NCBI GenBank assembly: GCA_019509785.1
Contig: JAEKLQ010000022.1
Location: 124,001-188,000 of the forward strand
DNA from: Fibrobacterota bacterium
GTDB taxonomy: Bacteria; Fibrobacterota; Fibrobacteria; UBA11236
DNA length: 64,000 nucleotides
Reading direction: 5' to 3'
Position 1 is the first letter of the stretch; each line of letters begins with the position of its first letter. This document shows positions 25,639 through 34,721 of the stretch, piece after piece. Under the pieces are notes generated by a model that was given only the letters and a program-made list of their open reading frames with translations, searched no databases and was not told the origin of the DNA. The translations under genes and the position numbers were made by a program.

Positions 25639-28218
25639 TTGCCGGAATTGATTTCCCTGAAAACCCAGGCCCTGGCCCGCAAGGTCCTTCCGTTGTTGCT
25701 GGCCGCGCTGTTCGGGGTCGCGCTTTATTTCATCCACCATGATTTGCGATCGGTTCACTACCACGAGATCGTCAAGGCCCTGCGGGCCATTCCGGCGTCA
25801 TCCGTGGCCCGGGGAGCCTTCTTTACCGCCCTGTCCTACGCCGCCCTCACCGGCTACGATGCCTTGGGCTGCCGCTTCGCCGGCGTCAGCATTCCCTACC
25901 CGAAGATCGCCCTCAGCTCTTTCCTGGCCTACGTTTTCAGCAACAACATCGGCTTCGGGGCGGTGACCGGCGGCTTGATCCGCTACCGCATCTACTCCCT
26001 GTTCGGCGTCAGCGCGGTGGAGACGGCGGCCATCGCCGGCTTCGCGGCGGTCACCTTCTGGATCGGCCTCTTCGCCATCGGGGGCCTGGTCTTGATCCTC
26101 GAACCCTTGCCCTGGCAGATACCTGTGCTGGGCCTGGGGCTGCGCCCTCTGGGCTTCGCGATGGAAACCGTTTTCCTGGCCTATGTGGGCCTGGCGATCG
26201 GATTGCGCGGGCGTCCCTTGCGCATCCGCCGATGGGAACGCGCGCTGCCGGGACCAGGCCTGGCCATCTTCCAAGCGCTGGTATCGGCATTGGATTGGCT
26301 TGCCGTCGCTGCCGCCTTCTACGCCATGCTGCCGGCGGAACTGGGGATCAGCCTGCCGCGGGCGGCGGGCGTCTACATGGCGGCCCAGATCCTGGCGATG
26401 TTGAGCCACGTCCCCGGCGGGGTGGGCGTGTTCGAAGCCGCGGTCCTGCTCTTCATCCCGCATGAGGGGATGCGCAGCGCCCTGTTCGGATCGTTGTTGG
26501 CTTTCCGGGCGCTCTACTACCTGGGTCCGCTGGCGCTGGGAGGCGTCACCTTCGCCGCCTTCGAGGCTTGGAACGGCCGCGTCTGGCTCGGGCGTCGCGT
26601 CGCCTGGGTGCGGGAGTTCGCGGCCCCCATGGCGCCGGGGGTTTCTTCGGTCATGGTGTTCTTCGCCGGCATCGTGCTCTTGCTTTCGGGTTCGACCCGC
26701 GGCCTACCCTACCGCCTGGAGTGGCTGAACCGGATTTTCCCCTTGGCCGTGATCGAAACCTCGCACTTCCTGGCCAGCCTATGCGGTATCGCCCTACTCC
26801 TATTGGCGCGAGGCTTGCAGCTACGCTTGGATTCCGCCTTCCACATGGCCCTATGGGCGCTCGGCGCGGGCGCCGTTTTCTCCTTGGCGAAGGGGTTCGA
26901 CGTGGAGGAAGCCTGCGTGCTGTTCTCCATCGGGTTGATCCTCCTTCCCGGCCGGCCCTACTTCAACCGGCGCGCTTCCATCCGCGAACAGAATTTCCCC
27001 GCCGGCTGGATCGCGGCCATCGCCATTTCCCTGATGGCGGCCCTATGGCTGGGCCTGTTTTCCTACAAGCACGTCGAATACAGCCAGGATTTATGGTGGA
27101 AATTCACCCTGCGCGGCAATGCCTCGCGCTTCCTGCGCGCCGAAGTGGGCATAGCCAGCCTCCTGGTGTTCTACGGGATCTGGACGGCCATGCGCGCCGC
27201 CCGGCCTTCGGCGGCGGTTTCCGAACCGGGCCCGACGGCACTCGATCATGCGCAGGCCATCGCCCGCGCCCACTGGGCCGCTTATGGCCATCTGGCCCTG
27301 GTGGGGGACAAGACCCTACTCTTCAGCGCCAACGGCAAGGCTTTCATCATGTTCGCGGCCTCGGGCCGCTCCTGCGTGGCCATGGGCGATCCCGTGGGTC
27401 CTGAAGTGGAAATGCCCGAGCTCATCTGGGCCTTCAAGGGCCTCTGCGATCGCTACGCGTCGCATATGGTTTTCTACCAGGTCACCCAATCGCACTTGCC
27501 CGCCTATATCGATGCGGGGCTTTCCTTCCTGAAACTCGGGGAGGAGGCCCTGATTCCCTTGGCGGATTTTTCCCTCGAGAAAAAGGCGTTCAAGCCTTTG
27601 CGCTCCAATTGCACCCGGGCCGTCCGGGAAGGCGTCGAATTCGCCGTGCTGCCGCCCGAGCAGGTAACCGAAGCGTTACCCCAGCTGCGGCTGGTATCCG
27701 ATTCCTGGCTGCAGGACAAGGGCGCCCGCGAAAAAGGCTTTTCCCTGGGCTATTTCGACCAGGCATATCTGGCGCGCTGCGCGGTGGCGGTGGCGCGCGT
27801 GGAAGGCCGGATCGCCGCCTTCGCGAATTTGTGGCGCTGCGATGGCAAGCAGGAGCTCTCCGTCGACCTGATGCGCTACGCGGGCGACGCCCCCAAGGGG
27901 ATCATGGACTTCCTGTTCGCCTCCATCCTGCAATACGGGCGGGATCAAGGTTATGCCCGCTTCAACCTGGGGATGGCGCCGCTCTCGGGCCTGGAGAACC
28001 GCGATTTGGCTCCCTTCTGGGCCAAGGCCGCGTCCTTCGTATACCAGCATGGGGAACGCTTCTACAACTTCCAGGGCCTGCGGCATTACAAGGAGAAGTT
28101 CGATCCGATCTGGGAGCCCCGTTACCTGGCCGCCCAAGGCGGCATGGCGATGCCGAGGGTGCTCGCCAACGTCACGACCCTGATCTCGGGAGGATTGAAA
28201 GGGGCCATAGGGAAATGA
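25639..28218 (+). CDS. mprF: Bifunctional lysylphosphatidylglycerol flippase/synthetase MprF
   Basis: An 859-residue membrane enzyme that transfers lysine (or another aminoacyl group) from tRNA to phosphatidylglycerol and flips the product outward, lowering surface negative charge. Residues about 1-330 are the flippase (LSSFLAYVFSNNIGFGAVTG, SHVPGGVGVFEAAVLLFIP). Further helices continue to about 520. The C-terminal synthase (DUF2156) starts near 540 with SGRSCVAMGDPVGPE, RSNCTRAVREGVEF, GFSLGYFDQAYL and RFNLGMAPLSGLENRDLAPFW. The likely start is TTG at 25639 with GGAG eight bases upstream; no in-frame ATG is close. It overlaps the hydrolase gene by ATGA. Confidence 0.95.
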   Translation: MPELISLKTQALARKVLPLLLAALFGVALYFIHHDLRSVHYHEIVKALRAIPASSVARGAFFTALSYAALTGYDALGCRFAGVSIPYPKIALSSFLAYVFSNNIGFGAVTGGLIRYRIYSLFGVSAVETAAIAGFAAVTFWIGLFAIGGLVLILEPLPWQIPVLGLGLRPLGFAMETVFLAYVGLAIGLRGRPLRIRRWERALPGPGLAIFQALVSALDWLAVAAAFYAMLPAELGISLPRAAGVYMAAQILAMLSHVPGGVGVFEAAVLLFIPHEGMRSALFGSLLAFRALYYLGPLALGGVTFAAFEAWNGRVWLGRRVAWVREFAAPMAPGVSSVMVFFAGIVLLLSGSTRGLPYRLEWLNRIFPLAVIETSHFLASLCGIALLLLARGLQLRLDSAFHMALWALGAGAVFSLAKGFDVEEACVLFSIGLILLPGRPYFNRRASIREQNFPAGWIAAIAISLMAALWLGLFSYKHVEYSQDLWWKFTLRGNASRFLRAEVGIASLLVFYGIWTAMRAARPSAAVSEPGPTALDHAQAIARAHWAAYGHLALVGDKTLLFSANGKAFIMFAASGRSCVAMGDPVGPEVEMPELIWAFKGLCDRYASHMVFYQVTQSHLPAYIDAGLSFLKLGEEALIPLADFSLEKKAFKPLRSNCTRAVREGVEFAVLPPEQVTEALPQLRLVSDSWLQDKGAREKGFSLGYFDQAYLARCAVAVARVEGRIAAFANLWRCDGKQELSVDLMRYAGDAPKGIMDFLFASILQYGRDQGYARFNLGMAPLSGLENRDLAPFWAKAASFVYQHGERFYNFQGLRHYKEKFDPIWEPRYLAAQGGMAMPRVLANVTTLISGGLKGAIGK

Positions 28219-29648
28219 AAGCCGTCGTTTGCCTGTCCCTCTGCCTCGGGATTTCGTTTTACCGTACAGCCTCCGCGGAATCGTTCCACTACTCCCCCTT
28301 CGGCGACGTGCGGGTATTCCGCGGGGCCTCGGTGCCCGAACGCGTCGCGTTGTTGATTTCCGGTGCGGCCGGCTGGGGCCCCCGCGACTCGGCGCTCGCG
28401 CGCGGACTGGCCGATTCGGGGAATGCATGGATCCTGGGCGTGGACATGCGGGTCTACCTGCGCGACATGGCCTCCACCCACGGCAAATGCGCCTATTGCG
28501 CCGCCGATTTCGACGGCCTCAGCCATTTCGGCCAGAAGCTGCTGGGCCTCTCCGATTACCGGATGCCCGTCTTGATCGGCTCAGCCGAAGGCGGCGCCAT
28601 GGCTTACGCGATCCTGGCCCAGTCCCCGCCCGCCACCTTCGCCGGCGCCGTGAGCCTGGGCTTCTGCCCTCGGCTGGTTTCGCCTAAGCGGCTTTGCCCG
28701 GGCACGGGCTTGACCGCGCGGGATCGGCGCGAAGGCACGGAGATGGACTTGCTGCCTTTCCCGGGCCTGAGCCAACCGTGGACGATCCTCCTGGACACGA
28801 CCCGGGGCGGAGGTCCGGTCGGAAGCCCGCGCGAAGGATCGGGCGGAAGCCAAAACGCATGCGCCGTCGATAGCGCCAATGCATTCGTTGCCGTGATCGC
28901 GAAAGCGAAAGCGATCGATTTGCCGGACACCTCTTGGCTTACCGCGGTGCGGTCGGCTACGCGCGCTTTCGCCCGCATCGCTCCCGGAGGCGCCCCGCCC
29001 GAACCCCGGGCTTCCGGCCTGCCGCGGGAACTCCCGTTGGTGGAAGTGCCCGCCGAAGGCCCGCGGGCTCCCTTCTTCGCCATCCTCCTTACCGGTGACG
29101 GAGGTTGGGCCGGCATCGATCGCGATCTCGCCAAGCAGCTCTCCCGGCGGGGAATCCCGGTGGTGGGATGGAATTCGCTCAAGTACTTGTGGAAGCGGAA
29201 AAGCGAAGCGCGCGCGTCGCAGGATCTGGCGGAAGTGATCCAAGCCTATGGCGAGCGCTGGCATGCCTCAAAGGTCGCGCTCCTTGGCTATAGCCTGGGC
29301 GCGGACGGGCTCCCGGCCATGGCGGCCCGGCTGCCGGACTCCCTCAAGCAGAGGATCTCCCTCATCGGGCTAATGGGCGTGGAGACCCGCTACGATCTGG
29401 AATTCCACATCACCGAATGGATCCCCGGGAAACCCGAAGGCGTGCCGGTCCTTCCGGAGTTGCGCAAGCTGAAGGGCCTGCATATCATTTGCGTTTACGG
29501 AACCGACGAAAAAGGGAGCCTCTGCCCGGAGCTCGCCAAGAACGAAGCGGACAAGTCCTTGGCGGAAGTGAAATCCTTCACCGGGGGGCATCATTTCGGG
29601 GGCGATTACAAAGCCTTGGCCGATGCGCTGTTTCCGCCTGTGCCTTGA
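28215..29648 (+). CDS. AcvB/VirJ-type lysylphosphatidylglycerol hydrolase
   Basis: A 477-residue exported alpha/beta hydrolase. Signal peptide MKAVVCLSLCLGISFYRTASA, an N-terminal half with degenerate hydrolase fold (VLIGSAEGGAMAYAILAQ), and a C-terminal VirJ domain with ILLTGDGGWAGIDRDLAKQL, the nucleophile elbow LLGYSLGADGLPA (Ser in GYSLG) and the His region FTGGHHFGGDY. In Agrobacterium and Rhizobium acvB lies beside the lysyl-PG synthase gene lpiA and removes lysine from lysyl-PG in the periplasm. The ATG overlaps the mprF stop (ATGA), so the same partnership is strongly suggested. Confidence 0.9.
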   Translation: MKAVVCLSLCLGISFYRTASAESFHYSPFGDVRVFRGASVPERVALLISGAAGWGPRDSALARGLADSGNAWILGVDMRVYLRDMASTHGKCAYCAADFDGLSHFGQKLLGLSDYRMPVLIGSAEGGAMAYAILAQSPPATFAGAVSLGFCPRLVSPKRLCPGTGLTARDRREGTEMDLLPFPGLSQPWTILLDTTRGGGPVGSPREGSGGSQNACAVDSANAFVAVIAKAKAIDLPDTSWLTAVRSATRAFARIAPGGAPPEPRASGLPRELPLVEVPAEGPRAPFFAILLTGDGGWAGIDRDLAKQLSRRGIPVVGWNSLKYLWKRKSEARASQDLAEVIQAYGERWHASKVALLGYSLGADGLPAMAARLPDSLKQRISLIGLMGVETRYDLEFHITEWIPGKPEGVPVLPELRKLKGLHIICVYGTDEKGSLCPELAKNEADKSLAEVKSFTGGHHFGGDYKALADALFPPVP

Positions 29649-29786
29649 AGCCCCAGGCTTCGGAGTTGGGGACAAACTGGCCCCAGGCCGGGCTATCTTC
29701 CCAATCACCCAGCCAGCTTTTCAATACTACTCTGGAATGGCCTTCGGTGGCGCGGTTCGGAACAGGGTTCTTTAGCGGGGTAGGTT

Positions 29787-31751
29787 ATGAACAAACGGAT
29801 AATCGCTTGCTTTTGCCTATCCTTCGGATTGGCAGCCAACGCCCAAATCATAAACGTGCGCGGCAAGGTCGCCAATGCTTCCGGGAATCCGGTGACGAAT
29901 GCCATCGTTGAACTCGTGCGCCAGGGACTAAAGGACACTACTGGATCGGACGGGTCTTTTTCGATCACCAGGAACCTCTCGGCGATGGAAGGCCCTTCTC
30001 ACCCGATGTTTGCTCGCTTCAGCCTGAACCGAGGCCTATTGGAGCTGTTCCTGGGTAACCCCGCTCCGGTCAAGATCGAGATCTTCGATGTAAAGGGCAA
30101 GCTTCTAAATCGGGTAGTGATGGAGAAAGCCCCGGCGGGCGTGTATCGGATGGATATCTCAGGGATGGGCCCAAAGGAGAACCTGGTCCTGGTACATGCT
30201 TCAGTCGGAGGCTATTCGAAGATTTTCCGTTACTTCGGGATGGGGTTCGCCCCTCCTTCGGCGAGTCCGGAGTTGCTGAACGTTTCGCGGATGAGCGCCA
30301 GCATGGCCAAGATGGCCGCCGTCGTGGATACCCTCACCGTTACCGCCGCCGGATTCACTGCGAAGACGGTGATGCTTTCCGCCTACGACACGACGGTCAA
30401 CGTGAGCATGGCGCCGACGACGGGTGGCGGCAGTGGCGGAGTCCCCCAGGGCCTTACAGGCACCGACGTTTGCACCACCGCCCTGGTCGGCAGCCACATG
30501 ACCTATGACGTCGGGCCCGGAAGGCCTTATGCCGAACTCGACTCCGTCCCGTTCGGCTCGCTCGTCGCCGGCGACGTCGTCAACATCTACGCGCGTCCCA
30601 CGCCCTACCTGGCCAAGTTCGGCCTACGCGCGCAAGGCACCGCCTCCCAGCCCGTCATCATCAACGGCGTCAGCGACGCGGACTGCAAAAAGCCGATCCT
30701 CAACTTCGACGGAGCCAAGACAGCCGTCGGCACCGACAGCCCCGGCAACCTCGTCTTCGGGGGGTACAACGAGGGCCTGGGAGGCATCGTCATCAAGCGC
30801 GGCCCTTCTACGCAGGACCCGTACGGGGCGTATGAGCCGAAATTCATCACGATCCAGGGTCTCCAGGTCCAAGGCGCCCGCAAGGGAGCCGCCTACACGA
30901 CCCTCGCCGGCGTCGCCTCGACCTACGGTTCGGCGGGCTGCATTTGGATCCAGCAGGGCGAGGACATTACCGTCCGCAACAACATCGTCTCCGACTGCGC
31001 CTTCGGCATCTTCCTGATGGCCAAGGACGAACTGCTGACCGAGACGACCACCCGGGTCACCCTCGCCAACAACCGCGTATACGGCAACGGCGTCTCCGGA
31101 TCCTATAGCGAGCACGGCTTCTACGTCCAGGCGGCGAGCCCCATAGTCGAAGGCAACTACATCGGCGTCGTCCGCCCCGGCTCGACCGGATCCTCGTACA
31201 AGTCCCGCTCCAGCGGCGAGATCTTCCGCAACAACACGGTGGAATGCAGCGCCCTGTGCATGGACTTCGTACAGTCCGAGGAGCAGACCAACGGCATAGT
31301 CAAGCAGCCGGACTACGGCACCGACTATGTCTACGGCAACACCGTCATCTCGAATGGCCCGCCCGTCATCCACTACGGCGGCGACAACATGGGGGAGCAG
31401 GACCAAAGCGCCGGCCCCACCTTCGTCCCTCCGGTGCCGTACCGCAAGCGCCTGCGCTTCTGGAAAAACACCTTCAACCTCACGACCAGCACCTATCGCG
31501 ACAACGTCTTCCGCCTCTCTGCGCTCGAAACCGAAGCGGACGCCTGGGACAACGTCTTCAACTTCAACTTCACCGGCGCCGGCGCGCTCTCTTGGGTCGA
31601 CGTCGCGGGCACCCTACGATTGGGTCCCGGGAACGTCATCAATGGCAGGCAACCTATCGCCCAAGGGCAGAACGCAGCGGTCGGCAACTACTCGGTGACC
31701 GTCGGCGCCCCCATCCCCAACGATCCGTTGCTTTCGCAGTTGGACCCCTAG
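29787..31751 (+). CDS. Secreted right-handed beta-helix protein with carboxypeptidase-regulatory-like domain
   Basis: A 654-residue exported protein. Signal peptide ends near AANAQ (about 20). Residues 22-65 form a carboxypeptidase-regulatory-like/CNA-B-type sandwich (INVRGKVANASGNPVTNAIV, TGSDGSFSI). Residues 85-150 (PVKIEIFDVKGKLLNRVV, APAGVYRMDIS) look like a T9SS C-terminal sorting module, but placed internally. Residues about 225-654 are a right-handed parallel beta-helix (VTLANNRVYGNG, YVYGNTVISNG, RFWKNTFNLT), typical of polysaccharide lyases or glycan-binding proteins. No catalytic triad is identified. Codon use changes near base 30450: Val and Leu become mainly GTC and CTC. Confidence 0.8.
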   Translation: MNKRIIACFCLSFGLAANAQIINVRGKVANASGNPVTNAIVELVRQGLKDTTGSDGSFSITRNLSAMEGPSHPMFARFSLNRGLLELFLGNPAPVKIEIFDVKGKLLNRVVMEKAPAGVYRMDISGMGPKENLVLVHASVGGYSKIFRYFGMGFAPPSASPELLNVSRMSASMAKMAAVVDTLTVTAAGFTAKTVMLSAYDTTVNVSMAPTTGGGSGGVPQGLTGTDVCTTALVGSHMTYDVGPGRPYAELDSVPFGSLVAGDVVNIYARPTPYLAKFGLRAQGTASQPVIINGVSDADCKKPILNFDGAKTAVGTDSPGNLVFGGYNEGLGGIVIKRGPSTQDPYGAYEPKFITIQGLQVQGARKGAAYTTLAGVASTYGSAGCIWIQQGEDITVRNNIVSDCAFGIFLMAKDELLTETTTRVTLANNRVYGNGVSGSYSEHGFYVQAASPIVEGNYIGVVRPGSTGSSYKSRSSGEIFRNNTVECSALCMDFVQSEEQTNGIVKQPDYGTDYVYGNTVISNGPPVIHYGGDNMGEQDQSAGPTFVPPVPYRKRLRFWKNTFNLTTSTYRDNVFRLSALETEADAWDNVFNFNFTGAGALSWVDVAGTLRLGPGNVINGRQPIAQGQNAAVGNYSVTVGAPIPNDPLLSQLDP

Positions 31752-31885
31752 ACCCCGCCCAGAGACGGGAAAAACCGGAGTCGCGCCCTTTCGTCCCCTC
31801 CGATCGGGAAGCCGTTGCCCTTGACCTTCCCGCCGCCGAACCCTTCTTTCAAAGGACGGGGAGGTCCCGTAACCGGGAGGGCGCC

Positions 31886-33460
31886 ATGCATCCGAACCAT
31901 CGCGACAGCACATCGGGAGCCAAGGTTTCCATTTGGACCCGTTCCGCCGGCATGCCCAAATATCCCGTCGCGCCCGAAGGCCTCGCGCCCGACGTCTGCG
32001 TGATCGGGGCCGGGATCACCGGGCTTAGCGTTGCCTATACCTTGGCCGAGCAAGGCGCTTCGGTGGTTGTCATCGACGATGGGGCGGTGGGGAGCGGCGA
32101 AACCGGTCGCACCTCTGCCCATCTCGCCAGCGCCGTCGACGATCATTATACCGAGATCGAATCCATGCACGGCCCGGAGGCCGCGCGCATCGTGGCCCGC
32201 AGCCATTCCGACGCCATCGCGCGCATCGAGGCCATCGCGGCCGTCGAGGGCATCGAGTGCGGCTTCGAGCGCGTGCCCGGTTATCTCTTTTCCGCTGCCG
32301 GCGGGGAAGTGGAATTCTTGGATCGAGAGTTGGCGGCGGCCCGGCGCGCGGGCTTGCCGGCGCGGAAGGCCGCACGCGCGCCCATTCCCCTTTTCGATAC
32401 CGGCCCGGCGATCGAATTCGACGCGCAGGCCCAATTCCATCCCCTGTTGTACCTGGCGGGCCTGGCCGAGGCGGTGGAACGCCGGGGCGGCCGCATCTAC
32501 ACCGCGCATGCCGCGGAAATCCGGGGAGGCTCCGACGCGCTGGTGGGTTTGCGTTCGGGCCATGCCATCCATCCCAAAGCCATCGTGGTGGCCACCAACG
32601 TCCCCGTCAACGATCGCTTCACCATGCATACCAAGCTCATGCCGCATCGCACCTACGTGATCGCCGCGCATGTTCCCGAAGGGCTGCCCAAAGCATTGCT
32701 ATGGGATACGGCCGATCCTTACCATTACGTGCGGCTGGCGGCGGGGGCCGATAACGCGCCGGGGCAGGACCTGCTGGTGGTGGGCGGCGAGGATCATCCG
32801 GTGGGCCAGGCGGAAGATTTCGATTCCCGCTATGCGCATCTGGAAAACTGGATGCGATCGCGTTGGCCCGAGGCGGGCGTGGTGCATGCGCGCTGGTCGG
32901 GTCAGATCGTGGAAACCCTGGACGGACTGGCCTACATCGGCCGCAACCCCGGCGATCACGACAACGTTTTCATCGCGACCGGGGATTCGGGCAACGGGCT
33001 TACCCACGGGACCATCGCCGGCTTGATCCTGCCCGAATTGATAAGCGGCCGTCTGCATGCCTGGGCTTCCACCTACGATCCCGCGCGTAAAAGCCTGAAG
33101 GCGGCGGGAGAGTTCGGCCGGCATAACCTCAAGGTGGCGGCCCGTCTGGCGGCCGATTGGGTAAAAGGCCATACGGTGAAGGAAGAAGAAACCATCCCGA
33201 TCGGCAGCGGGGCGGTGATCCGCAAGGGAATGCAGCATATCGCCATCTACCGCGACGAGAACGGCGAAGCGCATCGCATGTCGGCGGTTTGCCCCCATCT
33301 TAAATGCATTGTCACCTGGAACGCCTCGGAGCGGACCTGGGATTGCCCTTGCCATGGATCGCGCTTCGATTGCCGCGGCCATGTGCTGAACGGTCCCTCC
33401 ATCTCCGATTTAGAGCACTTAACCTCCGCCGAGCACCGCGCCGCGCCCCCGGTCGCCTGA
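31886..33460 (+). CDS. DadA-like FAD oxidoreductase fused to a Rieske domain
   Basis: A 524-residue two-domain protein. Residues about 35-410 are an FAD-dependent amine/glycine oxidase-type domain: dinucleotide loop VCVIGAGITGLSVAYTLAEQ, SGETGRTSAH, and C-terminal FIATGDSGNGLTHGTIAG. Residues about 430-524 are a Rieske [2Fe-2S] domain with CPHLKC and CPCHGSRFD (C-x-H...C-x2-H ligands). The same fusion is seen in Bacillus YhfW. GGGAGG ribosome site five bases before the ATG at 31886; the open frame upstream runs through the previous gene and is not used. It probably oxidises an amine or related substrate and passes electrons to the Rieske centre; substrate unknown. Confidence 0.93.
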   Translation: MHPNHRDSTSGAKVSIWTRSAGMPKYPVAPEGLAPDVCVIGAGITGLSVAYTLAEQGASVVVIDDGAVGSGETGRTSAHLASAVDDHYTEIESMHGPEAARIVARSHSDAIARIEAIAAVEGIECGFERVPGYLFSAAGGEVEFLDRELAAARRAGLPARKAARAPIPLFDTGPAIEFDAQAQFHPLLYLAGLAEAVERRGGRIYTAHAAEIRGGSDALVGLRSGHAIHPKAIVVATNVPVNDRFTMHTKLMPHRTYVIAAHVPEGLPKALLWDTADPYHYVRLAAGADNAPGQDLLVVGGEDHPVGQAEDFDSRYAHLENWMRSRWPEAGVVHARWSGQIVETLDGLAYIGRNPGDHDNVFIATGDSGNGLTHGTIAGLILPELISGRLHAWASTYDPARKSLKAAGEFGRHNLKVAARLAADWVKGHTVKEEETIPIGSGAVIRKGMQHIAIYRDENGEAHRMSAVCPHLKCIVTWNASERTWDCPCHGSRFDCRGHVLNGPSISDLEHLTSAEHRAAPPVA

Positions 33461-33681
33461 AATCCCGATGAGGGCAGGGCCGGACCCGGCCCCGTTTTTT
33501 CGGCTGTCGGGCCGATTCCGACCGGCAAAGATTGAGCAAGGCGTCCCCCCATGCTTTCCCCTACGGGCTCGACGAAGGTCTAAATCGCGATTTTCGGACT
33601 TTCGCGAACCTAAAACCCCTTTTCCCGAACCAAATAGGTCGGGCTCGGAATTTGCATCAGGGTGTTCATGGAGGTATGTCC
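33461..33681. other. Intergenic region with terminator, no further gene seen
   Basis: Holds the terminator at 33477-33500 and then 180 bases of lower GC with no supported gene. An open frame begins near 33532 but has no ribosome site until the GGAGG at 33670-33674. Confidence 0.5.
33477..33500 (+). terminator. Rho-independent terminator after the DadA-Rieske gene
   Basis: A 7-bp stem GGGCCGG/CCGGCCC with a very short loop, followed two bases later by six T residues. It begins 16 bases after the stop codon, a classical arrangement. Confidence 0.75.
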
Positions 33682-33897
33682 ATGCAAAAGGCGTACATCA
33701 TCCTCAAGGCGGCCGCCACCGCGTTGATCGCGGCGGCTTGCGCGCAGGGACCGCTCCATCTTTCCAAATCCTTATGGGTCGCGGGGAGATGGGCTTCCGG
33801 CGAAGCCCGCTCATTGCGGGCGATTCCGGGGCTCGAGCCGGCCCAGGCCTCGCCGCCGGAAATCGACGGCGCCGGGCCCGTCCCGGCCTCCCCCTGA
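33682..33897 (+). CDS. Possible small lipoprotein
   Basis: A 71-residue open frame starting MQKAYIILKAAATALIAAAC, which reads as a signal peptide with lipobox IAAAC (Cys20). The ATG has GGAGG seven bases upstream. The remaining 50 residues are Ala/Pro/Ser-rich and unrecognised. The gene is short and I found no homology, but the ribosome site plus lipobox combination supports it. The open frame continues upstream to 33532 without good starts. Confidence 0.4.
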   Translation: MQKAYIILKAAATALIAAACAQGPLHLSKSLWVAGRWASGEARSLRAIPGLEPAQASPPEIDGAGPVPASP

Positions 33898-33952
33898 TCG
33901 TTCGCGAAGATTCCGTTTGCGCCCGCGCCCGGCGGAAGCGTTTTTTCCGCCT

Positions 33953-34630
33953 ATGGCTTCCCCAAATCTCCCCCGACTGTTTTTTTCCGCGGCCGCTTTG
34001 ATCCTCACGGCCGCGGCCCGCCCGCAAGCCGTTCCCCTGTACTATTCCTTCACGGGCCAAGTAGTCTATTCCACCCTGTCCGAGTACCCCTTGGGAATGG
34101 ACGTAACCTACGTGTTTCGGGTGGATCGAAGCGCCCCGGGATACACCGTCGATGGCCAAGGCCAGTCCCAGGCGATGGCGGATTACGTCGAGGAGCCGGA
34201 CTATTTCACCAAGTATTTCCTGGCGGACTACATCGGCGGAAACATCCTCCCCAGCGACAATCCCGCTTCCGAGAACAAAGAGTCGTCCCATTACGGGATG
34301 GACATCATGCGCTATCAGGACGAGATCTTCAGCGCCTTGCGCGGGAGCAACTCCGATGCGAGCGGCATGGATTTGCTGGACATATGGTCCTCCGACGCCA
34401 TGTTCGAAGATTGGCAGGTAGGGAAGATCGTCCAAGGGGAGAATTTCGTACAGAACGGGCCGGGAGTAGAGAATAGCACCTACAGCTCGTCCCTTGTGCT
34501 CTCATCCATCGATACGCGCAACCCTCTGGAGGCTCCGGCCGTTCCCGAGCCCTCCGCCTACGCCCTCTTCGCCCTCGGCCTCGCGGGCCTGTGCCTGTCC
34601 TTGCGCGGCGTCCGCTCCAAAGGCCGCTGA
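33953..34630 (+). CDS. PEP-CTERM sorting domain protein
   Basis: A 225-residue exported protein. N-terminal signal peptide (LPRLFFSAAALILTAAA). C-terminal PEP-CTERM tail: VPEPSAYALFALGLAGLCL followed by the basic RGVRSKGR, giving the canonical VPEP motif, membrane helix and positive end. These tails are cleaved by exosortase and mark surface or EPS-associated proteins. The mature region (about 30-190) is Asp/Ser/Tyr-rich and unrecognised. An alternative ATG lies at 33917. No exosortase gene is in the window. Confidence 0.8.
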   Translation: MASPNLPRLFFSAAALILTAAARPQAVPLYYSFTGQVVYSTLSEYPLGMDVTYVFRVDRSAPGYTVDGQGQSQAMADYVEEPDYFTKYFLADYIGGNILPSDNPASENKESSHYGMDIMRYQDEIFSALRGSNSDASGMDLLDIWSSDAMFEDWQVGKIVQGENFVQNGPGVENSTYSSSLVLSSIDTRNPLEAPAVPEPSAYALFALGLAGLCLSLRGVRSKGR

Positions 34631-34687
34631 GCCCCGGCTTTCCTCCGCTTTCCCCTCGCTTTTCCCGTTCAGGATTTTTCCCTCCCC

Positions 34688-34707
34688 CTCCGGCGGGAGT
34701 TTATTTT
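34688..34707 (+). terminator. Weak terminator after the PEP-CTERM gene
   Basis: A short stem CTCC/GGAG around GGCG is followed by TTTATTTT. The T-tract is good but the stem is only four pairs, so support is modest. Confidence 0.3.
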
Positions 34708-34721
34708 CAGGAAAGCGTAAA

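Noticed and set aside
31244-31885. Upstream extension of the DadA-Rieske frame
   Set aside because: Runs through the end of the beta-helix gene in another frame; the GGGAGG ribosome site at 31875-31880 and the family N-terminus mark the start at 31886.
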